Source: Strigamia acuminata (Eukaryota > Arthropoda > Chilopoda > Geophilomorpha > Linotaeniidae). From it: DNA of 64,000 bases. Positions 22,602-32,200 of this stretch are shown here, piece by piece (within the stretch, counting starts at the first letter, position 1; each line of letters opens with the position of its first letter). Location: assembly GCA_949358305.1 (NCBI GenBank), contig OX442322.1, positions 7,068,001-7,132,000 on the forward strand, read 5' to 3'. Both the position numbers and the translations under genes were made by a program. Below the pieces are notes generated by a model. That model was not told where the DNA came from. It saw only the letters and a list, made by a program, of their open reading frames with translations, and made no database searches.

Positions 22602-23082
22602 TGTTCAGTTCTAATCGTTGTTGGGTGAGTGTTTGGTGAAGGAGACATCATCTTTAAGCTTGGCTTAAAACCACATCCAATATGGCTGCCACTTTATTCA
22701 GGTGTTTGGCAAAGAGTGACATCACTCATTAAAAGCATAGAACAAATCCCATATGTACAGAACGAATCTCGGTGGATTCTAAACACAGAAATTATACAAA
22801 GATGACTAACTAAGGAACAGTATTCGTGCCAGCACCGCAACTTTACAAATACACGTTTAGACAACAAATCGCCACCGTAAACAACTCGAATACCATCAAC
22901 GATGATTCGCAATGCAAGAACGGCATGCCACGCACATTGGCATTAACAATCACACACAGACACGAAACAATGTGGCGCAGCACTGGACCGTGATCCATAT
23001 CATCGTTACAGATGCGCTAAACCTTAAACGCGCACGATTATATACGGTTATAACCGATCAACAGTTATGGAATAACCCAACA
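22602..23082 (-). repeat. E11 5' LTR (481 bp)
   Basis: The minus strand starts TGTTGGGTTATTCC and ends CTGAACA, directly followed by the primer site. The right flank TTTTC (23,083-23,087) would be a target duplication copy. It lies in E12 leader sequence. The 3' LTR was not found. Confidence 0.8.
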
Positions 23083-23153
23083 TTTTCGAGGTATTTTTCG
23101 CAAATTTTGCAAAATTGCGCCGATATTTATATTTTCAGATTTCGGCCGCCATT
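23083..23153 (+). other. E12: leader remnant of an E4/E5-like copia element (left piece)
   Basis: 71 bp resembling one module of the E5 leader: TTTTTCGCAAATTTTGC, then ATATTTTCAG and ATTTCGGC. It ends with CCATT (23,149-23,153), the E5 target duplication. It continues at 42,891-42,976 on the other side of E5. Confidence 0.55.
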
Positions 23154-23719
23154 TGTTGATGTGTAAAACATCATTTGATCTGATATGGATCCTATTCTAT
23201 TAATTTATTAATATGTTTCTAGTTATATATTCTCGTATTATTGTTTTACAATGTTTATATCGATTAGTTATATCGTTATTCCATATTTTCTTTAATCCGT
23301 GCTTGAATGCACGATGCTATGTTCTTTTAGTTGTGTTTGACATTAAGCTCGTTGCAGTTGCTATCTGTTTTGTGCTTATAGTGTATTATTCCGCCACTAG
23401 TTGGCGTTACTTTTGTATTCTGTCATCCAAGATGGCGGCTTGCAGCGTGTGCAAGCTCTCTCTGATTTTCTCCATGAAATAATGGATTTCCATTGTAAGT
23501 TTCTCGTTTGCTATTAAAGCTTTTATGATTTTACTTTACTGTGCACGATTTTATAAGTGCACAGCTTTGTTTGCATTTGTTTTTGGCCGCGCACGTCGTG
23601 TAGACGTTGCTCCATTGCCGTACGCACGTACGGCGTCACTACCGATCCCGAAACTTTCTTTTCGGCCGTTTTTCGTCGTTTTGCACGATAATTTGTGCCT
23701 TTTTTCGTCCTCTGCTACA
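23154..23719 (+). repeat. E5 5' LTR (566 bp)
   Basis: TGTTGATGTG...CTGCTACA. Contains CCACTAGTTGGC (23,394-23,405) and AAGATGGCGGC (23,429-23,439). The last 11 bases, CCTCTGCTACA, are complementary to the primer site two bases later and so can form a hairpin with it. Confidence 0.95.
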
Positions 23720-24784
23720 GTTGGTAGCAGAGGAGGGTTGGCTTTCCAACACAGCACGCGAATTTCCACTAATTTATCGCTAAATTTCGCGAATTTCGCG
23801 ATTTTCGGCGATAATTTGTATTTTTCAGCTCCCGACGATTTGCCACGACGATTCTACGACATGACAACGTTCTCCTCGCTACCAGCTACGTTTTCAAACG
23901 TGGAACAACGTTTAAACACGGGAGAATCATCAATTTTCGCCAATAATCGAAAATTTACGCGGGATTCGCGAAATTTTCGAGTTTGTTTGTATTTATTTGC
24001 AGATTTCGGCGATTTGAAGTGTTTGACGACGTTTTTGAACGTGCAACAACGTTTTCACACACCAAGTGTGATTATTTTCGTCGTTAACCGGGAAATTTAC
24101 GCGGGTTTCGCGAATTTTCCGAATTTATTTTGTCTTTTCCAGATTTTCACCGATTCGACAACGTCCGAGCGACGTTCTCAACCAGAAACGGGTCCAGCCC
24201 GCTGTATTGCACCCCGGTGTGCGTACAGTACCGACGATTTTGCAATTCGACGATTTTTGATCGATTTCCGCATTTTCTACGCGTGGTTGCGTGTTGCGAC
24301 GAGCACCGCAACAGATTCATCTATTTCGCCTTTCTATTGCTTTTCAGATTTTGTTATTATTATTGTTAGTTTTAAGTTATTTTGGTGTGGGCCCTTTAGT
24401 ATCGATTTCACCCTTAGTCCAGTCGGGCTCGTGAAATTTGTATTCTGTGTTGAGGCTATCCCTGCGCCACCTAACGTTTCCGTGGCCCTAGGCGGTTTGC
24501 AAAGGGCGTTAGGGGGATACTCAGCACAGGTTATCAAGGCAATTGTAGCATTGCCTCCCCGTCGTGGTTTCCGCTTTGACAGTGCTTCGAGTGATTTGTG
24601 CGACGATACGTGTGTGCTTCTCCATAGTGCTCCGTTCTTCGAAATACGACCGCCCGTACCACTTCTAAAGCCACGATATTTTTCACGTTTGTGTTTGGAC
24701 ACCGATCATGCAGAAGTCTTCCGAACTCTCGATGACGCGAGTGCCCATACTTGCCGTAGGAAACTACGAGATGTGGGCACGTAG
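23525..24784 (+). CDS. Hypothetical leader ORF of E5 (up to 419 codons)
   Basis: One frame stays open from inside the LTR, across the whole leader, to 77 nt inside gag in another frame. The E4 leader has a matching protein in two pieces (35,202-34,678 and 34,751-33,909), so the frame is shared by both. The predicted protein is Phe- and Arg-rich. It includes a duplicated 47-residue module (FSNVEQRLNT... and FLNVQQRFHT...), whose 141-nt period keeps the frame. No known domain, signal peptide or clear membrane segment is seen. The true start is unknown; the first Met may be too far upstream. It could instead be structured leader RNA that happens to lack stops. Confidence 0.35.
   Translation: MILLYCARFYKCTALFAFVFGRARRVDVAPLPYARTASLPIPKLSFRPFFVVLHDNLCLFSSSATVGSRGGLAFQHSTRISTNLSLNFANFAIFGDNLYFSAPDDLPRRFYDMTTFSSLPATFSNVEQRLNTGESSIFANNRKFTRDSRNFRVCLYLFADFGDLKCLTTFLNVQQRFHTPSVIIFVVNREIYAGFANFPNLFCLFQIFTDSTTSERRSQPETGPARCIAPRCAYSTDDFAIRRFLIDFRIFYAWLRVATSTATDSSISPFYCFSDFVIIIVSFKLFWCGPFSIDFTLSPVGLVKFVFCVEAIPAPPNVSVALGGLQRALGGYSAQVIKAIVALPPRRGFRFDSASSDLCDDTCVLLHSAPFFEIRPPVPLLKPRYFSRLCLDTDHAEVFRTLDDASAHTCRRKLRDVGT
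23722..23739 (+). other. E5 primer binding site for initiator tRNA-Met
   Basis: TGGTAGCAGAGGAGGGTT, 17 of 18 bases complementary to the initiator tRNA-Met 3' end, two bases (GT) inside the LTR. Confidence 0.88.
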
Positions 24785-26905
24785 CATGAAGATGCTACTG
24801 AAGTCCGAATCTTTGTGGCATCACGTCACAGAAGAAGATGAGGAGGAAATTAAGAAGACTGCCGATCCAAAGGAGTTAAAGAAGCATAAACGCCGCAAAG
24901 ATAAAGCGCTCGGCTTGATTTACGGTTTTGTTTCCGAGCCGAAAAAATCAGCGCTCGACAACTGTAATACGCCAAAAGAGGCGTGGGATACGCTGGCCAA
25001 AATCTACGCGCCCAGCTCTCGTGCCAGAAAAGCGGCTTTACGGCGTGAATTCCTCGGACTGCGATTGGAAAAGGGGGAAGAGTGTCCGAACAGCTCCTCT
25101 CGGAGTATATGTGACAAGGAGCGTATATGTCTCGCGATCACACTTCGACGTCTTCGCAAGTTTATGCGATGGATCCTACTCGTTCTCGCTCTCGGAACCG
25201 ACCGCTTTTCTCGATTAAATGTTTCAACTGCGACCAAATGGGCCACTACGCAAATAAGTGCCCCAAACCTCGAAGAAGTAGGAATTCCAATCCTTCTGCG
25301 TCACTTCAACGCCCTTCGAGAAGTAAAAGTCGTAAACGAGGAAAGAACAGTTCGAATAAATCCAATGATGGTTGTCCGAAGGGCAGTTCCCAAGTTAGGC
25401 GTGATGCTAACTTCTTCGTAAACGCATCGCCGCAAATCATCGAGATGCCTGCTGCTCATTTTATGCAGAACCACGAGTGGATTGTCGATTGTGGCGCGAC
25501 AGATCACATTTCCCAAGTCGCGTCATAGTTAACAGACTTCGTGAAAGTTGTGCCATTCGATGTTGAACTTGGCCAAGGCACCTCGCAAGTGACTGGGAAA
25601 GGAACGGTTCAAATCCAAACGCACATTAATGGATGCCTTTGTGTAGTGAATCTTCGAGATGTATTTTACGCACCGAACTTTGAAGCCAATTTAATTTCGG
25701 TGTTGAAAATTGACAAAAATGAATTCCATATCCATATTTACAAAGGAGAAATAAATGTTTTCAAATCCGACATTCAACATTTTGTTCTCCGTGCCAAAGA
25801 GAAGAGCGGACTATACTACGTGGATGGCTTATCTCCATCGGTGACTTCGGCGACAAATGTGATTTTGACTTCGCAACCTCCACCTCCAGTACAGACATTA
25901 GTGACCGTTGAGGAGGATTTTGTAAAGGTTCCCAAGCCTAGACAGAAGCCGAAGGAACGCGAATTATCGGATTACCGGTTGGAATTTCCCCCATTGACTC
26001 AGGAAACCCAAACACTTCCTCTTCCGAAATCTCCTCCCGTTCCAACACCTGTCCCGAACCTACCCACACAAGCCAATCCTAACGCTCCTTCCCCTTCACA
26101 AACCTTTGCCGAAGTATTGCAAACAATCACGTCCTTGAAAGTACCTCCTCCTAAAGTCGATGAGAAGAAGGTCGCAGCTTCAACTGCGAAAAAGGACGCG
26201 ACCGGCATATGGCACAGTCGACTTGGCCACTTGCACACGAATGCCATGAAGCTCTTAGCAGCAAATGAGCAGGTTTATGGCATCGAACCTAGTGAGGTCA
26301 CTAAGGAGTTAACCTGCAATCACTGCAGGGTGGCCAAATCGACGAGAGCATCACACAAGCCCGACGAACACCCAATGACGTCAAAAGCGTTGGACCTTCT
26401 CCACATGGATCTTTGGGGACCACATCAAATCAACTCTTTTGGCGGTGCTCGTTATATCTTCACCATAATTGATGACGCAACGCGTTACACGTGGATGTTC
26501 CCGCTGGCTCAGAAATCCCAGACTTTCGAATGTTTTAAAGATTTCGTTTCCCGCATTGAACGCGTCGCAGACACGCGGGTTAAAGCCATTCGAATTGATC
26601 AAGGCGTGGAGTTTATGTCGAACGAGTTTACGGAATCGATGTAATGGCCGATTTAATATTACCGACATTGCGTCCAGATAATTCGACAGGCACTACACCG
26701 ACTGGCACTCCGACCAATACGCCACCGGGATCTCCAACGAGACTTGTAACTGCTAGGAGAGGTTCTGCGCCGACTCGTACTGCAGAGCAGCCCATTCTTG
26801 TTGAAACGGGCGCCACATCTTACAAATGGCGCTCTGTGGGTGGAAATAACCCTTTCAGCAACTGGCGACGAGAAGAACATCTCCGCAAAGACCAAGTCCC
26901 AGGCC
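24708..26905 (+). pseudogene. gag-pol: E5 gag, protease and start of integrase, with deletions
   Basis: It starts at Met 24,708 (MQKSSELSMT), identical to E4. A deletion of about 60 codons after LRLEKGEE near 25,083 removes the middle of Gag and shifts the frame. Zinc knuckle CFNCDQMGHYANKC and protease DCGATDHIS follow. Stop TAG at 25,526-25,528 replaces a Trp. The frame then runs through IWHSRLGHLH and LLHMDLWG to the integrase second Asp region. A deletion of about 240 codons near 26,635 removes the catalytic Glu and the C-terminus. The sequence resumes in the linker (MADLILPTLRPD) and is cut by E3 at VPGQ. Confidence 0.9.
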
Positions 26906-26910
26906 AGATC

Positions 26911-27366
26911 TGTTAGAAAAATGCCCAACTGTTTGAGATTTATTAGTTGCATACTTATGGCTAAATGCAACGTGCATGTCTTTACTTTGCTGTGACTTAG
27001 TTAAACTAGTTGATCCCGATTTTTACCCTGCTTGTTATGTGCCGCAACTAGTTTATTTACTTGTAAAGGTGTGCCTTCTCGTCGTCCGCTCAAATGAGCA
27101 ATATTCGTTCAGTTATTCCATTGCTTTTAAGTTGTTTATCGATTATTTGCTCCTCCCTTATTGTCTATCATGTAAAGAACAAATCATTGCTTGTTAACAA
27201 TGATTTGTTCTACTTTAAGTTCCGTAGCCTCGAAAGAGGTGCTCTTTCATGTTCTCTCTTCTCATCACGATGAACAAAGATGGCGGTCGCATAATGCGAG
27301 TTCCCGCACCGTTTGAATCGAGTGTCAGCTCCTTTTCATTGATGTCCGGCGCCTACAAACCTATCA
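26911..27366 (+). repeat. E3 5' LTR (456 bp)
   Basis: TGTTAGAAAAATGCCC...CCTATCA. Contains AAGATGGCGGT (27,277-27,287) about 80 bp before its end. Confidence 0.95.
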
Positions 27367-27368
27367 TA

Positions 27369-27386
27369 TGGTAGCAGAGGATGGTT
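27369..27386 (+). other. E3 primer binding site for initiator tRNA-Met
   Basis: A perfect 18-base complement of the initiator tRNA-Met 3' end (TGGTAGCAGAGGATGGTT), two bases inside the LTR. Confidence 0.95.
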
Positions 27387-28443
27387 GACGACGCGGCCAA
27401 CCGTTTGTGATACGTTTGCGGCAAGTTTCGTGAAGAAACGGACATCGCGGATCCTCGCCAGTATCGTCGCAGAGACGTATCGTCGGATTCGAGGTGTTTG
27501 AAAAGCTGACGTGTGCGGACGTTTGCGGAAGCATTCCTGGATCGAACAGTGTAAGAATTGTCGAAATTCTGTGTGAAATAAGCACATTGCTCGATATAAA
27601 GAAGATTTTCTTCTGCGGGCGCCATTTTGTTTTGGTTTCATCGCGACGAGCCGTGAAGCCAGCGGAGAATCGTGTGTACGGGTCGACACACGCTCTCATC
27701 CTGATTCGACGCGAGAATACGTCGAATCGACGTCGTTTTTGGATCGTTTCGTCGTGGGAAAGCACGGAAGTCATCGTACGAAGCGAATTCTTCGAAGGCG
27801 GCCATTTTCGTCAAAGCAGGCGAAATACGACGTGTTTATTTCCATTTGAGGAGAGAAGTCCTGTTAGCGGGTTAAACATACGCGCAGGCATTCGACCAGA
27901 AGACCAGTTAGCGGGTTAAACATACGCGCTGGCATTTTCCCGAGGTTTTGTGCACGGAGCACATCCTACGAAGGTGCGGACGAGCACGTTAAGTCGACGT
28001 GCATCGATTTCACGACGTGGGATCAACGAGGGAATTTTTGCGACGCAAACCAACCCGCAAAACAACGGATTTTCACCTTGCCAACTATTATTTAGTTTTA
28101 AGTTGTCGAAATTCCTTGTTAATAAGTTTAAGGTTTTGTTCGGGGGTCTTGTAGTATCCTTTCCACCCTTTACGCAGTCGCGTAGTGGAATTGTATTTTT
28201 GCGTAGACTTTCTCTGGCCACTGAGTGTCCCGCGGTCCTAGGAGTCCGGTCGGAACTCGGGAGATACTACGTAAAGTTTTTCGTCTCATTTAGTGAGATT
28301 TGTCCAAGGGAGACTGTATAATTTTTCGCCTAAACCTTTTGGGGGTTTACGCCACTTGTAAAAGCGTAAAAAGTGTGTTTTGTGCTTCATTTGGTGCGTG
28401 CGACCATTTATTTTGTGAAAAAGTGCAATCTCCGTGACGAATC
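27387..28443 (+). other. E3 leader, split by E4
   Basis: Non-coding leader, co-linear with that of E2. Two copies of GTTAGCGGGTTAAACATACGCGC lie 44 bp apart (27,864 and 27,908 region). A block with AAGGTTTTGTTCGGG and TTTCCACCCTTTACGCAG (about 28,130-28,185) is shared with E10 and more weakly with E5. It ends in the GAATC duplication and resumes at 35,607 just before gag. Confidence 0.75.
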
Positions 28444-29016
28444 TGTAGGAGGGGACGAAAAACTAGCACGAATTATCGTGCAAGCAAAGGCAAAACGGCG
28501 AGACACGAAACGGTAATGGCGGCGACCGACCCGGGCGCGCGTTACCGTAACTGGCGGCGACGTCTGCACGACGCACACAAATGCGGCGATAGAAAACGCC
28601 GTGACAACTGTATGCACTTATAGTAGGCGTGCAAAGAGACTAAATACTTAAAATAATATAAAAGTTTAATTGGGAAAACATAACTTACACATTGAATCCA
28701 TTTCTGGATGAGGAGTACAAATGCGACCGTGTGTCGCCATGTTGGAAAAACAAGTGAACAAGTGTACGCCAACTAGTGGCGGAATAACATATTATCAGTA
28801 TCAAATATGAAAAAGGATGCATTCTGCTCAATGCTAAACAATAAATAAGCAAGTGCATTATGCCAAAGGCACAACTAGATAATAAAACCCCGCAGAACGT
28901 GATTAAATGAAAGAATACATCGAGATATAATAATTAGATGGTCAAATATCTGAAGATATAAATGGACAATAATATCATAACCCATATTATAGCAAATAGT
29001 GCATTGCACACCAACA
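28444..29016 (-). repeat. E4 3' LTR (573 bp)
   Basis: On the minus strand TGTTGGTGTGCAATGC...CCTCCTACA. It contains CCACTAGTTGGC on the minus strand (28,768-28,779). It differs from the 5' copy at a CpG near 28,535 and at one base near 28,814. Confidence 0.96.
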
Positions 29017-29030
29017 AATCCCCCCCATGC
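29017..29030 (-). other. E4 polypurine tract
   Basis: The minus strand reads GCATGGGGGGGATT immediately before TGTTGG, the primer for plus-strand DNA synthesis. Confidence 0.85.
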
Positions 29031-29263
29031 TATAAAATGGGTTTTACAAATCAATGAATAAATAAAACAGAACACGGGAATTTCGGTGTCTGGTAAGAAA
29101 GGTAAACAATAAATTTCGGAATTATCGTGTCGGGTACTTTCGTTTACATCACTTAACTAAGCTCAGAATTCCCAATCTAACTACACGATAAAACCTCGAA
29201 TCCGGTGAAAATAAATAAGGGATGTCCGAAAAACTACGATTGAAAAACAAAAGTCATAATCGG

Positions 29264-32200
29264 TTACTGGCAGAAGATTCCCGAAGTGAGCTTCCGAAGT
29301 CGATCAGATGGTAGCCATTTTGTAAAAATGTCCGCTACGTTGTCTTCACCCGGGATTTTCCGTAATTCGAATACTTTTGCCACGTACCACTCCCGCAACC
29401 AGTGATACTTCACACGAATGTGCTTGGTCTTCGCGTTCTCCACGTCGTTGGAGGTGAACTGGATGGACGCCAGCGCATCCGAATAGACGATGGGACGGGA
29501 GACGCGGTTCAAGAACGGGAGTTGAGCGAATATGTAGTCGAGCCAGTAGAGTTCTTTTACGCACTCGACGAGGGCGATGAACTCCGCTTCCATCGTCGAG
29601 CACGCAACCGAAGACTGTTTTTTACACGACCAGCCGATGGGGACGCTGCCGATGTACGTGATGAATCCCCCGAAGCTGAGCGAGGTTTCGGTGTCGGAGG
29701 CCCAAGAAGCGTCGGTAAATGCCCATAACTGGCTTGTCGTGCATCCGGACAATTCAATCGCCAAATCAGCCGTATTCGCGACGTATCGAAGAACTTGGAG
29801 GAGTGCGCGAATGTGGGTCTTGTTATAACAATTGTTATACTGAGATAACGCGATGACGGAATAGAGAATGTCCGGACGGGTTCGAGAAGCGAGGAATAGA
29901 AGCGATCCGATTAACGACCGATATGGGAAGTCAGAGAGATGTTCGGTGGATCCTTTCTTTAACGTTGTTCCAGGTGTAACGGGGACCTTGATCATCTTAT
30001 CGGCAGCAACCTCGAACTTCTTGACGATCTTGTCGATATAAGACCGCTGAATGATGAACACCCTCCCCGCGGTTCTTATAAATTCGACACCAAGCAATCT
30101 GGAGATGGGCCCGAGGTTAACGATTTCGAATTTTGATGATATCAGTCGAATAATTCGATCCAAGGTGCTGTCCGTCGAGTAGAATAGAACGATGTCGTCC
30201 ACGTAGACCAGCATCACGGCCGATGTCCCGAATATATAAACGCAGTTACACGCTGGAAGTTTTCGAAATCCGAGTCCTCGCAGAGTTTCATCTAACTTCT
30301 CATACCACTGACGGCCAGATTGATGGAGACCGTACAGTGATTTAATGAGAAGCCAGACGTTATCGGGGTTCGAACAATGAGCGCCGGCCGGAATCCGCAT
30401 GTAAACTCGATGCTCCAATTCCCCGTAAAGATACGCGCACTTTACGTCCAAGTGCGCGTCTTTCCACCCTTGTAGAATGACGAGTAGACAGAAGAAGAAT
30501 CGGATGAGGACGAAGTTTACAACCGGGCTGAAGACCTCGTCGTAGTCCACGCCGAGAGTCTGCCGAAAGCCTTGCGCGACTAATCGGGCGCGATAACGAG
30601 TAATTTGTCCGGAGGTGTCGGTTTTTAATTTGAACAACCATTTGCAACCGAGGATTGTCGTGTTCGGAGGCTTCGGAACTTCTTGGTAAACCTCCCTTTT
30701 CTTGAAGGTTCCCAACTCTTCGTCGATAGCTTCCTGCCACTTAGGGGCATCCGGAAACTTGACAGCCTCTGCGTACGACCCTGGTTCTCGACGGCAAAAA
30801 TGGACCCGATGACGAAGTGCTGGAGCGACAGGTAACTGATGTTCCATGTTCCCGAAAAAGAATAAATCCTCGTCGTAAAGAATTCCTTCTTTATCACAAT
30901 ATGCCTGAATATCCGGTTTAGAACGTAAACGAACGCCGGGTTTCGGGAAATAATAAACATCGATCTTGACTTGGCCTGGGACTTGGTCTTTGCGGAGATG
31001 TTCTTCTCGTCGCCAGTTGCTGAAAGGGTTATTTCCACCCACAGAGCGCCATTTGTAAGATGTGGCGCCCGTTTCAACAAGAATGGGCTGCTCTGCAGTA
31101 CGAGTCGGTGCGGAACCTCTCCTAGCAGTTACAAGTCTCGTTGGAGATCCCGGTGGCGTATTGGTCGGAGTGCCAGTCGGTGTAGTGCCTGTCGACGTAT
31201 CTGGACGCAATGTCGGTAATATCAAATCGGCCATTACATCGATTGGTGGCATCGCTTGCGCACCCAATACCGGAGATTGTCGACCAGATGGAGGCGATTG
31301 GATACCCGGTGGTGGAGTGCGCGGAGGCGCGGAATCGTCGGAGTCATAATCTGACGAGTCTGGATCGTCTGAGTCAGGACCTGTCGACCATGTCGAATAT
31401 TGGATCGTGTCGTCGAATTTGACATGAGTCGGTGGCGTAGGAGATGCACGAGGTCCGGGTTGGAAAGACTCTTCGAACGTCGGTTGGGAAGGGCGCTGAG
31501 AGCGACGATACGATTGTCGTTCGTCAATCTTCACGTGGATCGACTCCACGACTTTGTTGTCGACGGGGTTCCAAACTCGATATCCTCGAGTTCCCACCGC
31601 GTAGCCGACCAAAAATCCTTCCCAAGCGCGAGGCGCCAACTTGTTGCGTCCCGGAGCGGTGTAATGGACCCAACACTTCGATCCGAGTCGACGCAAATGA
31701 CGAACAGAAAGAGCACGTTGCCGCCATAGAATATACGGCACTTCGTTCTTAATGCGGGAATGTGGGCAGCGGTTCTTGATGTAGGAAAATGAAACGGCAA
31801 TTTCCGCCCACAATTCTTCGGGAAGTTTCGTCTCATCTAACGTCGCCCGCATGAAGTCGGCCATCGTCCTGTTAATGCGTTCGGCCGTGCCGTTCATCTG
31901 GGGGCTCGCCGGATTCGTGCGTTGTCCCTGAATTCCACTTTTACGTAGATAATCCATAAACTCGTTCGACATAAACTCCCCGCCTTGATCAGTTCGAATG
32001 GCTTTAACTCGCGTGTCTGCGACGCGTTCGATGCGAGAAACAAAATCCTTAAAACATTCGAAAGTCTGAGATTTTTGAGCCAGCGGGAACATCCACGTGT
32101 AACGCGTTGCGTCGTCAATTATGGTGAAAATGTAACGAGCACCGCCAAAAGAGTTGACTGGATGTGGTCCCCAAAGATCCATGTGGAGAAGGTCCAACGC

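Noticed and set aside
26644-26916. Separate small gene starting MADLILPTLRP
   Set aside because: It is the E5 integrase-RT linker after an internal deletion, and corresponds to the same stretch inside the E4 polyprotein.
27369-27386. tRNA gene or tRNA pseudogene at TGGTAGCAGAGGATGGTT and its reverse complements (22,583; 35,009; 7,807)
   Set aside because: Only the 18 terminal bases match initiator tRNA-Met, always 0-2 bases inside an LTR, so these are primer binding sites.
27864-27935. CRISPR-like or satellite array in the E3 leader
   Set aside because: Only two copies of a 23-bp repeat 44 bp apart, also in E2; a simple duplication in the element family.
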